A stretch of DNA of 64,000 bases from Streptomyces sp. I6 (GTDB lineage: Bacteria > Actinomycetota > Actinomycetes > Streptomycetales > Streptomycetaceae). The position numbers were made by a program, and so were the translations under genes. The DNA is taken from positions 5,869,501 through 5,933,500 of the forward strand of contig RHDP01000001.1 of NCBI GenBank assembly GCA_003725745.1. The letters run 5' to 3'. The number at the start of each line of letters is the position of its first letter. Positions within the stretch are counted from its first letter, which is position 1. The notes under the pieces were generated by a model that made no database searches, was not told the DNA's origin, and worked only from the letters and a program-made list of their open reading frames with translations. This document shows positions 35,260 through 45,053 of this stretch, piece by piece.

Positions 35260-36117
35260 ATGAGCGAAGAGTTTCCGTCCGGGACGACGGGCAACCCCTG
35301 GGAGTCCGCACACCTCGCGCTGGTCGAGGAGGCGGTGCGCAAGGCGGCCGCCTCCGAGATCATGCCGCGTTTCCGCCAGCTCGCCGTGCACGAGATCGTG
35401 GAGAAGAACGGCCCGCACGACCTGGTGACCGTCGCCGACCGCAGCGCCGAGGAGCATCTGACGGCTTCCCTGACGGCCCTGCTGCCCGGCTCGGTGGTCG
35501 TGGGCGAGGAGGCCGTCCACGCCGACCCGGCGGTGTACGAGGCGCTCCGGGGCGACGCGCCGGTGTGGATCGTCGACCCCGTCGACGGCACCCGCCAGTT
35601 CGTCCACGGCGACCCGGGCTTCTGCACGCTCGTCGCACTGGCCCGGCACGGAGAGGTCCTCGCTTCGTGGACGTACGCGCCGGCACTCGACGAGATGGCG
35701 GTCGCGGTCCGCGGCCACGGCGCCCGCCTCGACGGCACGGCGATACGGTCCGGCGCACCGGAGCCCGGCCAGATCCTCCAGGTGGCCATGTCCCACCCGG
35801 ACTTCACGACGCCCCAGGAGAAGGCGGCCCTCCTCGCGCTCCGTACCGAGGGCGTCCACTCCCGGCCGTGCGGCTCCGCCGGCCTGGAGTACCTGGCGGT
35901 GGCCCGCGGCGAACTCGACGCGGTCGCCTTCTCCTGGGAGAACGCGTGGGACCACGCGGCCGGGCTGCTGCTGGTGGAGGAGGCCGGCGGCACGGACCTG
36001 ACGCTGACCGGCGAGCGCTTCCGCGTCACCGGCGGCAACGCGCTGCCGTTCACGGCCGCACGGGACACGGCGACGGCACGGTTGGTCCACGAACTCCTCT
36101 CCTCCGGCGTGGAGTAG
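35260..36117 (+). CDS. Inositol monophosphatase family protein
   Basis: A 285-residue member of the IMPase/FBPase/CysQ superfamily. Metal-binding motifs in order are Glu in VVGEEAVHAD, WIVDPVDGTRQFVHG (DPxDGT) and WENAWDHAAGLLLVEEAGG (WDxAAG). These Mg-dependent enzymes dephosphorylate inositol phosphate, 3'-phosphoadenosine phosphate or histidinol phosphate. The exact substrate cannot be read from the motifs. TTAGCT upstream of the ATG suggests a leaderless or short-leader message. Confidence 0.9.
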   Translation: MSEEFPSGTTGNPWESAHLALVEEAVRKAAASEIMPRFRQLAVHEIVEKNGPHDLVTVADRSAEEHLTASLTALLPGSVVVGEEAVHADPAVYEALRGDAPVWIVDPVDGTRQFVHGDPGFCTLVALARHGEVLASWTYAPALDEMAVAVRGHGARLDGTAIRSGAPEPGQILQVAMSHPDFTTPQEKAALLALRTEGVHSRPCGSAGLEYLAVARGELDAVAFSWENAWDHAAGLLLVEEAGGTDLTLTGERFRVTGGNALPFTAARDTATARLVHELLSSGVE

Positions 36118-36462
36118 CTCCTCGGGCGCGGAGGCGGAAGGGGCGGAGACCCGGCGCGGGGGAGGGCGGAGCAAAAGGAGGCGGGCGACGGGGGAAGGCC
36201 CGCCGCCGCCGGGCCGCCCGTCACGGCAGGGCCAGGGCGCCGCGGGCCTCCGCCGTCAGGGCCGCGGCCGAGGCGACGCCCCGGGGCCGAGGTCGCGCAG
36301 TGCCGTGGCGACCCGGCCGGCGAAGCCCGGCGGGGCCGCGGGCCGGGCCGCCACCGCCGCGATCACCTCGTCCATCCCGGGGGAACGCCACCTCCGGCGA
36401 CGGTGTCGGTGCGGGCGAATATCATGGATCCCTTGGCCACCGGCTGACGAAGGAGTCCCAAG
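36118..36462. other. Intergenic region with a possible tiny minus-strand gene
   Basis: Between the phosphatase and the FAD enzyme, a minus-strand frame runs from the ATG at 36375 (MDEVIAAVAARPAAPPGFAG) for about 50 codons. Reading with one more G at the run 36279-36282 gives GPGGVASAAALTAEARGALALP and a stop at 36224. The composition looks protein-like but there is no known family. I do not call it a gene. Confidence 0.3.
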
Positions 36463-37881
36463 GTGCCGTCGATGCTCGATGCCGTCGTCGTGGGGGCGGG
36501 GCCCAACGGACTGACCGCAGCCGCCGAGCTGGCGCGCCGCGGATTCTCGGTCGCCGTCTTCGAGGCCTTGGACACCGTCGGCGGCGGCGCCAGGACCGAG
36601 GAGCTCACCCTCCCGGGCTTCCGCCACGACCCCTGCTCGGCGGTGCACCCCCTGGGCGCGGGCTCGCCCGCGTTCAACGCCATGCCGCTCGCCCGGTACG
36701 GGCTGCAGTGGCTCCAGCCGCCGCTGCCCATGGCCCACCCGTTCGACGACGGCACCGCAGCCGTCCTCTCCCGCTCGGTCGCGGAGACCGCGGCCTCGTT
36801 CGGGCCCCGCGACGCGGGCGCGTACCGCCGCCTGGTCACGCCGTACCTCCGCGGCTGGGACACCCTCGTCCGGGACTTCATGTCCCTGCCGCTCAGCGCC
36901 CTGCCGCGCGATCCGCTCACCCTGGCCCGCTTCGGCCTCGACGGACTCCCTCCCTCCACATGGCTGATGCGCCGGTTCCGCGACGACCGGGCCCGCGCCC
37001 TGTTCGCCGGGCTCGTGGCCCATGTGATCGGCCCGTTGACCGGCATCGGCACCGGCGCCGTCGGCCTCGTCTTCGCCCTCGCCGCGCACGCCGTCGGCTG
37101 GCCGCTGCCCCGCGGCGGCTCGCAGTCGATCTCCGACGCCCTCGCCGCGTACGTACGCGACTGCGGCGGCACGATCCACACCGGGACCGAGATCAGGCGC
37201 CTCGACGATCTGCCGCCCGCCCGCGCCTATGTGTTCGACACCTCTCCCACGGCACTCGCCCGGATCGCGGGCCTGGGCAGGGTCTACGACGGCTACCGGT
37301 ACGGGGCCAGCGTCTTCAAGATCGATTACGCCCTGGACGGGCCGGTGCCGTGGACCGCCGAGGAGCCCCGCCGCGCCGGGACGGTCCAGATCGGCCCCGG
37401 CAGCCGCGAGATCGACACCGCGCTCCGCCGGGCATCCGGCGGCCGCGTCCCCGGGACACCGTTCCTGATCACCGCGCAGCCCACCCTGGTCGACCCCTCC
37501 CGGGCCCCCGAGGGCAAGCACGTCTTCTGGGCCTACGGCCATGTCCCGCACGGCTGGGAGGGAGACCTCACGGACGCGATGGAGCGGCAGATCGAGCGCT
37601 TCGCCCCCGGCTTCCGCGACCTGGTGCTCGCCCGCGCCGTCGCCGGGCCGCCGCAACTGGCCGCGCGCAACGCCAACTACGTCGGCGGCGACATCGCGTG
37701 CGGCGCGGCGACCGGCCTCCAGTTGCTGCTGCGCCCCAGGGCGACGCTGTTCCCCTACCGGACCCCGCACCCCGCGGTGTTCCTGTGCTCGTCGGCGACC
37801 CCGCCCGGCCCGGGTGTGCACGGGATGTCCGGGCACAACGCCGCCAAGGCGGTGTGGCGGCGGCTGCGCGGCGGACACTGA
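36463..37881 (+). CDS. FAD-dependent phytoene desaturase-like oxidoreductase
   Basis: A 472-residue flavoprotein. The N-terminal Rossmann fold is [30 protein letters not shown] with a GxGxxG motif; [16 protein letters not shown] and the C-terminal [18 protein letters not shown] (FAD-binding end) match the NAD(P)/FAD-dependent oxidoreductase group related to phytoene desaturases (crtI-like). There is no carotenoid gene nearby, and most such actinobacterial homologues have no known substrate. GTG at 36463 with AAGGAG seven bases before is the preferred start; ATG at 36472 is possible. Confidence 0.9.
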   Translation: MPSMLDAVVVGAGPNGLTAAAELARRGFSVAVFEALDTVGGGARTEELTLPGFRHDPCSAVHPLGAGSPAFNAMPLARYGLQWLQPPLPMAHPFDDGTAAVLSRSVAETAASFGPRDAGAYRRLVTPYLRGWDTLVRDFMSLPLSALPRDPLTLARFGLDGLPPSTWLMRRFRDDRARALFAGLVAHVIGPLTGIGTGAVGLVFALAAHAVGWPLPRGGSQSISDALAAYVRDCGGTIHTGTEIRRLDDLPPARAYVFDTSPTALARIAGLGRVYDGYRYGASVFKIDYALDGPVPWTAEEPRRAGTVQIGPGSREIDTALRRASGGRVPGTPFLITAQPTLVDPSRAPEGKHVFWAYGHVPHGWEGDLTDAMERQIERFAPGFRDLVLARAVAGPPQLAARNANYVGGDIACGAATGLQLLLRPRATLFPYRTPHPAVFLCSSATPPGPGVHGMSGHNAAKAVWRRLRGGH

Positions 37882-37884
37882 GTC

Positions 37885-37940
37885 GTCGCCCGTCGCCCGT
37901 CGCCCGTCGCCCGTCGCCCGTCGCCCGTCGCCCGTCGCCC
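37885..37940. repeat. 7-bp tandem repeat GTCGCCC, eight copies
   Basis: Eight perfect copies of GTCGCCC (37885-37940) lie between the FAD enzyme stop and the macrodomain gene. In any frame the array encodes a short repeat such as SPVARRP. Such arrays are prone to slippage, and the copy number may differ between strains. Confidence 0.9.
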
Positions 37941-37987
37941 GTCCTGCCGTTGCGGCGGTGGGGGTGGGCAGCGGCATCATGGGGACC

Positions 37988-38506
37988 ATGACCGGGCAGC
38001 CCGCGATCACCCTCGTCCGCGGTGACATCACCGAGCAGGACGCCGACGCCGTCGTCAACGCGGCGAACTCCTCCCTCCTCGGCGGCGGAGGCGTGGACGG
38101 GGCGATCCACCGGCGCGGCGGGCCGGAGATCCTTCAGGAGTGCCGCAGGCTGCGGGCCTCCCGCTACGGCGCCGGCCTGCCGACCGGCCGGGCGGTCGCA
38201 ACCACCGCCGGGAGGCTGCCGGCCCGGTGGGTCATCCACACCGCCGGCCCGGTCCACAGCACCACGGAGGACCGCGGCGCCCTGCTCGCCTCCTGCTACC
38301 GGGAGTCCCTGCGCGTCGCCGACGAACTGGGCGCCCGTACGGTCGCGTTCCCGGCGATCTCCACCGGCGTGTACCGGTGGCCGATGGACGACGCGGCCCG
38401 CATCGCGGTGGAGACGGTGCGCAGCACCCGGGCCGCCGTCGAAGAGGTGCGGTTCGTCCTGTTCGACGACCGGGCGTACCGGGCGTTCGCGCGGCAGCTC
38501 GGCTGA
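37988..38506 (+). CDS. Macrodomain ADP-ribose hydrolase (O-acetyl-ADP-ribose deacetylase)
   Basis: A 172-residue stand-alone macrodomain. The ligand-binding motifs are VRGDITEQDADAVVNAANSSLLGGGGVDGAIHRRGG, ending in the Gly-rich loop, and AFPAISTGVYRWP. The close match to YmdB/MacroD-type proteins suggests removal of ADP-ribose from O-acetyl-ADP-ribose or modified proteins. The start at 37988 (MTGQPAITLVRG) matches family lengths. Sir2, NUDIX and ADP-ribosylglycohydrolase genes are 6-9 kb downstream. Confidence 0.93.
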   Translation: MTGQPAITLVRGDITEQDADAVVNAANSSLLGGGGVDGAIHRRGGPEILQECRRLRASRYGAGLPTGRAVATTAGRLPARWVIHTAGPVHSTTEDRGALLASCYRESLRVADELGARTVAFPAISTGVYRWPMDDAARIAVETVRSTRAAVEEVRFVLFDDRAYRAFARQLG

Positions 38507-39257
38507 CGGAGACCGCGGGGGGAGCGGCCCGTCGTGTCTGAGCCCGGTCAGAGGGCTTCCGGGGCAAGCAGGACCGCTGGTGGTACCCGTGCGCACTCCT
38601 GGCCGGACGCGGCCGGTCCCGTCCGCGACGCGCGGGGCGGGGCCGTCGACCGAGGCGTGGTGACCCACGGCTTCCGGGCCGGCGGTGAGTGCCTCACGGG
38701 CGGGGCGAGCCGGTGGTGCGCCTGGTCCACCGACACTCCGCATGGTCGAGGGTCACCCAGCGTCATGTCGGGACGCTGAACTCTCGGTCCTCCTCCGGGT
38801 TTCCGCCGGGTGTTTCGACGTCGATTCCGGGGTGGTGTCGAATTCAACGAAGGCGTTCCCGAAGCACCGCCCACGCGCGCGGCCGCCGGTTTCGCGGACC
38901 CCTCGCGCTGCAAAGGGAGCAGAAGCCCGCCCACGCCGCGGTCGCCGGAGTACCGGACCGCATGTGCACGACATTCCCTGGTCCATGGCGGTGGAGCCGT
39001 CCCCGGGGAGCCGGAGGGCGAACCGCCGTGCTCGCGCCCGCAATCGTGTTTGGAGCCGGTCGCCTCCCACGGCGTTTCGTTCGAAAATCTAGCCACATGA
39101 ATATCAAAGCTTATTACCAGTGAGAAGGTGGCGGGCGTGTGCTGAATTCCGGCCGCGGCTCTGCCAGAGTTTTCCGCGGGCCCGCCGGATTCCCTGGGCG
39201 GTGCCCGTGCCCATTGGTCCCTTCGCCGGCAATACGGCGAAGACGAAAGGAGTGCTT
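38507..39257. other. Long intergenic region before the secreted protein
   Basis: About 750 bases without a supported gene. The last 250 bases turn AT-richer (CATGAATATCAAAGCTTATTACCAGTGAGAAGG near 39096-39127), typical of a strong, regulated Streptomyces promoter and leader, and suit the secreted protein gene at 39258. Some frames here are shadows. Confidence 0.45.
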
Positions 39258-39641
39258 GTGCCGAAGATCGCTCGCGTCGCCGCAGCCGCCGCAGCCGTCG
39301 TCCTGGCCGGCGGACTGTTCGCCCCGGCGGCGTCCGCATCCTCATCGCACCCGTACACCTGCGCCAACCAGAGCATCGGGGTGAACTGCTCCGGCGTCAT
39401 CACCGTCGACGACGTACTCAACGGCACCACCATCAACATCGGTGGCATCAGCGCCCTCAACGGCACCCAGATCAACGGCCTCCAGGCCGCGCTGGCCAAC
39501 GTCGCCGACAACAACGTCAACGCGCCGGTCACCGTCCAGATCGGCGCGCTGGAGACCACGGCCATCACGACCCTCGCGGGCTACGGCAAGGCCGTACTGC
39601 CCACGAACGTGAACGTCTGCGCCGGCAGCATCTGCGTCTGA
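39258..39641 (+). CDS. Small secreted four-cysteine protein
   Basis: A 127-residue exported protein. GTG at 39258 follows AAAGGAG. A signal peptide (VPKIARVAAAAAAVVLAGGLFAP ... ASAS) ends near residue 32. The mature part is rich in Asn, Gly, Ile and Val with short alternating segments (ITVDDVLNG, TTINIGGISALNG, TQINGLQAALANVADNN, APVTVQIGAL), as in a beta-solenoid or fibre-forming protein. Four Cys (TCANQ, VNCSG, NVCAG, SICV) can form two disulfides at the ends. Rodlins and chaplins differ in sequence, but a role on the cell surface or in aerial growth is a reasonable guess. I know no family name. Confidence 0.78.
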   Translation: MPKIARVAAAAAAVVLAGGLFAPAASASSSHPYTCANQSIGVNCSGVITVDDVLNGTTINIGGISALNGTQINGLQAALANVADNNVNAPVTVQIGALETTAITTLAGYGKAVLPTNVNVCAGSICV

Positions 39642-40312
39642 CACCGGCCGTACCCGGTGCACGGGCTGCTCGGGCACGCTGCCGGAGCAGCCCGCCGCAC
39701 ACCCCGCCGCACAAGGGAGGCCGGGGCCCACGCGGTGACGCGTGCACGCCCCGCTCCCCGCGGCACACGCCGATGGCCCCGACCGCATCCGGATGTGCTG
39801 GCCAATCCGGGGCCCCGCGTGACGTCGGCCTCCAGGACCCGGTCGTGGTCCTGGAGGCCGGCTCTGCCGTGCCGGTGGGTGCGGATGCCGCCGCGGACGC
39901 CGGTCCCGTGCGGGCGGAGAACCGGTCGCCTGCTGCCGGGGACCGTGGCCCGGGCTCTCCCCGGTCCGGCTGCCTGCCGCAGGCCACCCGCGCACCGCCG
40001 GGTGCGCGTCCCCGCCGCGGACGGGGCCCCGGTCCGTATCGGGTTCGTATCCCGCCCGTGTCCGGTAGGGGCCGGTCGGTACCCGGTCCGCACACCGGGC
40101 GCTCGGAGCACAGGGCCCGTCCGCCGCCCGTCCGCCGTCGGTCGTCCGCCGCCGGTTGTCCACGGGCACCGTTCGCCGGACGGGCCGACCGTTGGCCAAC
40201 GCGGGTGACCGCGGTCCGCCGGGACGGCGCGCCCCCGCCGCCCGGCGCCGATCCCGCCGATCGTCCGGTTAACGTCACGCGCATTCAGCGAGCTTCCTAC
40301 CGGGGGTGTCTG
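39642..40312. other. Intergenic region before the LCP gene
   Basis: About 670 bases without a supported gene. It contains GC-rich direct repeats with the CGGTCGG and CCGTCCG words but no hairpin or promoter I would trust, apart from CCGGTTAACGTCACG at about 40266-40280, near the likely LCP promoter. Confidence 0.4.
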
Positions 40313-41643
40313 ATGCGCCGTCTGACCGCAGGACTGGCCGTGCTGGCCGGCCTCGCCGCCTGGCCCTGGCTCGGGGCGCGGACCGCCCCCGCCGCGGGTG
40401 AGCCCGCCGCGCGGGACACCGGCCGAGGCACCAACATCCTGGTCGTCGGCATCGACAGCCGCACCGGTCTGTCGGCCGCCGAGAAGCGCCGCCTGCACGT
40501 CGGCGGCGAAGGCTGCGACTGCACCGATGTGATGATGCTCGTCCACCTCTCCGAGGACCGGCGGCGCGCGAGCGTGGTCTCCATCCCCGTGACAGCTACG
40601 TCGAGTACGCCGCGCCCGAGGGAACGACCGGCGCGGGCCCCCGTGGGAAGATCAACGGGGCTTTCAAGATCGGACGCGGTCCACTGGCCGTGCGTACCGT
40701 GGAGCAGGCCACGGGCCTGAGCATCGACCACTACCTGGAGACCGGCTTCACCGGATTCGAGCGGGCCGTCGACGACCTGGGCGGCGCCACCGTGTGCACG
40801 GACAAGCCGCTGAAGGACCGGAAATCGGGCCTCGACATCTCCACGGGCACGCATCACCTCGACGGGAACGCGGCCCTCGGCTACGCCCGGGCGCGGCACC
40901 TCGACCCTCCGGGGGACCTCGGCCGGGTCCGCCGCCAGCAGCGCATGCTCGCCGGGATGCTCGAAGGGCTGACCGTCCGCGGGGCGCTGGCCGACCCCGT
41001 GAAGGCCGCGGACACCGCACGCCGGCTGCTCGGGTCCGTTCGAACCGACGACCGCACCGGTTTGAACGACCTCATCGGCATCGGCTGGACGCTGGGGCGG
41101 CTGCCGGCCGACCGGATGGAGTTCGCCACCGTGCCGATCTCCCACTTCGACCACCGCGTGCCGGGCGTGGGCTCCACCCTGCTCTGGCACGAGTCGCGCT
41201 CCCGTGCCCTGTGGGACGCCCTGCGCGCCGACCGCCCGATCACCGGCGACACCCGCATCCTCCCCGTGCCGGAGACCCGCGCCGAGACCGACCCCGCCCG
41301 GATCGCGGTGCGCGCCGACGACGCGAGGGTCGCCACCGCGCTGCGGCGCAGCGGGTTCGCGGTGACGGACACCTCGGCGTCCGCTCCGGCCGAGCGGCCC
41401 GCGGGCCCGCCGGTGATCGTCTTCCCGGAGGGGCGGGAGGCCGACGCCGCCACCCTGGCCGCGGCCCTCCCCGGTGCGCGCCTCCGGGCCGAGACCCGCC
41501 CCGACGCCGTCTTCGACGTCGCCGTCGGCTCCGATCCCGCCGTGGTCAAGACGGTCACCTACGACCGCAACCTCGCCGAGGGCGCCCCGGTCACCGCGGA
41601 CCGGTTCCGCTGCCCCGGTCACCCGGCGCCGGCAAGCGACTGA
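40313..41643 (+). pseudogene. LytR-CpsA-Psr family phosphotransferase, frame broken once
   Basis: From the ATG at 40313, a signal anchor precedes TNILVVGIDSRTG, DCTDVMMLVHLSED and VVSIPRDSYV, where the frame breaks. At 40585-40588 the C run must gain one C to give IPRDSYVEYAAP. After that follow GKINGAFKIGRG, TGLSIDHYLETGFTGFERAVDDLGG, GYARARHLDPPGDLGRVRRQQ (conserved Arg), all of the LCP core, and a LytR_C domain near residues 340-440. LCP enzymes transfer teichoic acid or other glycopolymers from lipid carriers to peptidoglycan. Full length would be about 443 residues. Confidence 0.9.
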
Positions 41644-41877
41644 CGCACCCGGCCCCGGTAGACGACCGACGTCCCCAGCCCCGGCGCGGGGGTGCGGACG
41701 GCGGGTCCCGGAGCCGCCGGGCCCGGCCCGGAGCCGGCGCGCCCGGCCCGGAGCCGGCGCGCCTGCCCGGGCCCCGGTCCGCAGACGCGCCGCAGCCCCC
41801 AGACGCGCCGCAGCCCTGCTGGCCGTGATGTCGTTTTCCCGCCAGCGCCCGGTCTCACCATGGCCGATGCTGGAGTC

Positions 41878-43383
41878 ATGCCTTCCGACGTGCACCCTTC
41901 CATGCACACCGACACCGAGCGCTGCGTACGGGCCGTACGGTCCAGGGACGCGCGGTTCGACGGGTGGTTCTTCACCGCCGTGCTGACGACCCGTATCTAC
42001 TGCCGGCCCAGCTGCCCCGCCGTTTCACCACGGGCCGGGAACATGGCCTTCTACCCCAGCGCGGCCGCCTGCCAGCAGGCCGGGTTCCGGGCCTGCAAAC
42101 GGTGCCGCCCGGACACCAGCCCCGGTTCGCCGGAGTGGAACGCCCGCGCCGACGCCGTCGCCCGCGCGATGCGCCTGATCCACGACGGGGTCGTCGACCG
42201 GGAGGGCGTGACCGGCCTCGCGGCCCGGCTGGGGTACTCGACCCGGCAGATCGAGCGGCAGCTCCTCGCCGAGGTCGGCGCGGGACCGCTGGCACTGGCC
42301 CGGGCGCAGCGCGCGCAGACCGCCCGGATCCTCGCGGAGACGACCTCGCTGCCCATGGCCGAGGTGGCGTTCGCCGCGGGCTTCTCCTCCATCCGGACCT
42401 TCAACGAGACCGTCCGCGAGGTGTTCGCGCTGGCCCCGGGCGAGCTGCGGAACCGCGCCGCGACCCGGCGCGGCGGAGCACCGCTCCCGACGGCACCGGG
42501 TGTCATCACGCTCCGCCTTCCGTTCCGCGCACCGCTCAACCCCGACAACCTCTTCGGGCATCTGGCCGCGACCGCCGTACCCGGGGTGGAGGAGTGGCGG
42601 GACGGCGCCTACCGCCGCACGCTCACCCTGCCGAACGGCCACGGCATCGTGTCCCTGACGCCGCGGCCGGACCACATCGCGTGCCGGCTGTCCCTCACCG
42701 ACCACCGCGACCTCACCCTCGCCATCAGTGTCTGCCGCCGGATGCTCGACCTCGACGCCGACCCGGTCGCCGTGGACGACCAGCTCCGCACCGACCCGCT
42801 GCTCGCCCCACTCGTGGACAAGGCGCCGGGGCGGCGCGTGCCGCGCACCGCCGACGCCGCGGAGTTCGCGGTACGGGCCGTCCTCGGCCAGCAGGTCTCG
42901 ACCGCGGCCGCCCGCACCCACGCCGCCCGGCTGGTCACCGCCCACGGCACGCCCGTGCAGGACCCCGAGGGCGGCCTCACCCACCTCTTCCCCGGGCCGG
43001 AGGCCCTGGCCGCCGCCGACCCGGAGCGCCTCGCGTTCCCGCGCAGCCGGCGTACCGCGCTCACCACACTCTTCGGGGCACTCGCCGACGGCAGGATCCG
43101 CCTCGGACCCGGCAGCGACTGGGCCGAGGCCCGCGCCCGGCTCTCCGAGCTGCCCGGCCTCGGGCCCTGGACCGTGGAGGCCATCGCCATGCGGGCACTC
43201 GGCGACCCGGACGCCTTCCTGCCCACCGACCTCGGGGTCCGGCACGCCGCCGCCGGCCTCGGACTTCCGTCGACGCCCGCCGCGCTCACCGCCCGCGCCG
43301 CCGCCTGGCGGCCCTGGCGTGCCTACGCCGTCCAGTACCTCTGGGCCACCGGCGACCACCCGATCAACCGTCTCCCCGTCTGA
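41878..43383 (+). CDS. alkA: Ada-AraC-AlkA fusion, methyl sensor and DNA-3-methyladenine glycosylase
   Basis: A 501-residue three-part protein. Residues 1-80 form the Ada zinc domain with Cys42, Cys46, Cys73 and Cys76, spaced exactly as Cys38, 42, 69 and 72 of E. coli Ada, so Cys42 is the methyl acceptor from methylphosphotriesters. Residues 100-200 contain two AraC-type helix-turn-helix motifs (GVTGLAARLGYSTRQIERQL and TTSLPMAEVAFAAGFSSIRTFNETV). The rest is an AlkA HhH-GPD glycosylase with GLGPWTVEAIAMRALGDPDAFLPTDLGVR, whose Asp is catalytic. It senses alkylation and excises 3-methyladenine. The start at 41878 gives the best N-terminus; 41860 is possible. The ogt gene follows after 134 bases with many short repeats. 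Confidence 0.95.
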   Translation: MPSDVHPSMHTDTERCVRAVRSRDARFDGWFFTAVLTTRIYCRPSCPAVSPRAGNMAFYPSAAACQQAGFRACKRCRPDTSPGSPEWNARADAVARAMRLIHDGVVDREGVTGLAARLGYSTRQIERQLLAEVGAGPLALARAQRAQTARILAETTSLPMAEVAFAAGFSSIRTFNETVREVFALAPGELRNRAATRRGGAPLPTAPGVITLRLPFRAPLNPDNLFGHLAATAVPGVEEWRDGAYRRTLTLPNGHGIVSLTPRPDHIACRLSLTDHRDLTLAISVCRRMLDLDADPVAVDDQLRTDPLLAPLVDKAPGRRVPRTADAAEFAVRAVLGQQVSTAAARTHAARLVTAHGTPVQDPEGGLTHLFPGPEALAAADPERLAFPRSRRTALTTLFGALADGRIRLGPGSDWAEARARLSELPGLGPWTVEAIAMRALGDPDAFLPTDLGVRHAAAGLGLPSTPAALTARAAAWRPWRAYAVQYLWATGDHPINRLPV

Positions 43384-43517
43384 GCCGGCCGGGCTGGCGG
43401 GGCAGGCCGGGCATGCCGAGGGGCCCGAGTCGGCAGAGCGAACCGAGCAGGCCCAGCAGGCCCAGCAGCCCGAGCAGGCCCAGTAGCCGAGGAACCCGAG
43501 GAATCCGAGGAATCCCG

Positions 43518-44012
43518 ATGAGCCGCACCCACACCGTCATCGACAGCCCGTACGGCCCGCTCACCCTCGTCGCCACCGACGACGTCCTCAGCGGCCTGTA
43601 CATGACCCGGCAGCGTCACCGCCCCGGCGAGGAGACCTTCGGCGACCCCGATCCCCGGCCCTTCCGCGAGGTGATCCGCCAGCTCGACGCCTACTTCGCC
43701 GGCGAGCTGAGGAGCTTCGACCTGCCGCTGCATCTCGCGGGCACGCCCTTCCAGCGCACCGTCTGGGAGCAGCTGCTGCTGATCCCCTACGGCGAGACCC
43801 GCAGCTACGGCGAACTCGCCGGGGCGCTTGGCAACCCCGGTGCCTCTCGCGCCGTCGGCCTCGCCAACGGCAGGAACCCCATCGGGATCATCGTCCCCTG
43901 TCACCGGGTGGTCGGGGCCTCCGGCAGTCTGACGGGTTACGGCGGCGGGCTCGACCGCAAGCGGCGGCTGCTGGCCTTCGAACGGGGTGCGTCCGGCGAC
44001 GGGCTGTTCTGA
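43518..44012 (+). CDS. ogt: Methylated-DNA-protein-cysteine methyltransferase
   Basis: A 164-residue O6-alkylguanine-DNA alkyltransferase. The active-site motif is GIIVPCHRVVGASGSLTGYGGG, with PCHR, and the preceding TPFQRTVWEQLLLIPYGETRSYGELA is the DNA-binding helix region. It repairs O6-methylguanine by irreversible transfer. It is second in the Ada-AlkA/ogt pair, the adaptive response to alkylating damage. Confidence 0.96.
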   Translation: MSRTHTVIDSPYGPLTLVATDDVLSGLYMTRQRHRPGEETFGDPDPRPFREVIRQLDAYFAGELRSFDLPLHLAGTPFQRTVWEQLLLIPYGETRSYGELAGALGNPGASRAVGLANGRNPIGIIVPCHRVVGASGSLTGYGGGLDRKRRLLAFERGASGDGLF

Positions 44013-44086
44013 GGCACCGCGGCGGTACCGCCCCGGTGCGCCCGCCCGCCACGCCGGGAGGGACCCGCGCCGCCCGGGGCGGGCCG

Positions 44087-44803
44087 TCAGCGCAGCAGCC
44101 GCAGCAACTCCGGCAGCGCCGAGCCGATCGGCTCGCGGACGACCTCGTCGGCGAGCGCGTCGTACGGCGTCGGCTCCGCGTTCATGATGACCAGCCGCGC
44201 TCCGTGCTCGGCCGCGATCCCGGCCAGCGAGGCGGCGGGCTGCACCTGGAGGCTGGAGCCCACCGCGATGAACACCTCGGAGGCCTTGGCGATGCCCACC
44301 GCCTGCCCGAGCACCACCGGGTCGAGGCTCTGGCCGAACATGACGGTCGCCGACTTGAGGATCCCTCCACAGGACCTGCAGGCGGGATCGGCCTCTCCGG
44401 CCCTCACCCGCTCCAGTGCGTCGATCATGGGCGAGCGGGCCTGGCAGCCGGTGCACACCACCGTCCGTGCGGTGCCGTGCAGTTCGAGTACCTTGCGGTC
44501 CGGTACGCCCGCCCTCTGGTGCAGTCCGTCCACGTTCTGAGTGATCACCCGGAGTGCGTGCCCGCTGCGCTCGAACTCGGCGACGGCGAGGTGCGCGGCG
44601 TTCGGCTCGGCGTGCAGGACGGGGCCGTCGAGGCGCATGCGCCACGCGCGCACGCGGATCTCCGGGTCGGACATGTAGTGCTCGTAGGTGACCAGCTTCT
44701 CGGCCTCCGGATCGCGCCGCCAGAGGCCGTTGGGTCCGCGGTAGTCGGGGATGCCGGAGTCCGTGGAGATACCGGCTCCGCTGAGAATCGCGACCATGGT
44801 CAT
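44087..44803 (-). CDS. Sir2-type NAD-dependent protein deacylase
   Basis: A 238-residue sirtuin. The NAD motif ILSGAGISTDSGIPDYRGP, the TQNVDGLHQRAG segment, the catalytic His in VLELHGTAR, and the zinc cysteines in CTGCQ and CRSCGG are all present, with GSSLQVQPAA at the C-terminal side. It removes acetyl or longer acyl groups and makes O-acyl-ADP-ribose. The start ATG at 44803 is on the minus strand, with a TACGCT-like box a few bases upstream. The NUDIX and ADP-ribosylglycohydrolase genes on the same strand use the same class of molecule. Confidence 0.95.
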   Translation of the reverse strand: MTMVAILSGAGISTDSGIPDYRGPNGLWRRDPEAEKLVTYEHYMSDPEIRVRAWRMRLDGPVLHAEPNAAHLAVAEFERSGHALRVITQNVDGLHQRAGVPDRKVLELHGTARTVVCTGCQARSPMIDALERVRAGEADPACRSCGGILKSATVMFGQSLDPVVLGQAVGIAKASEVFIAVGSSLQVQPAASLAGIAAEHGARLVIMNAEPTPYDALADEVVREPIGSALPELLRLLR

Positions 44804-45053
44804 GTCGCGAGCGTACGCAGCGGACCGAGGGCCGGGCGACTCGGTTTCGATTCCCCGCCCCGCCCTGCCCCGCCCCGCCCTGCCCCGTCGCGTCCCGCCC
44901 CGTTACCGGCCTGGTCCCGCTCCGTCCCGCCCCGTCCGGCCCGGTCCTCCCGATCCCGTCTGCCCCGCCCGCCTCCGCCCCGTCTGACCCGTCCCGACGG
45001 CCCGCGTGCGGTTCGGCCCGCGGGCGGTATGGGCCGCCCCCGCAGCGTGCGGT

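Noticed and set aside
36224-36375. A small minus-strand gene of about 50 codons
   Set aside because: It needs a one-base correction to read through, has no family match and no good ribosome-binding site.
34689-37991. A continuous plus-strand frame of 1100 codons covering 34.7-38.0 kb
   Set aside because: It is Arg/Pro/Gly-rich shadow coding from the opposite reading of the phosphatase and FAD oxidoreductase genes, which have clear domains and ribosome-binding sites in another frame.
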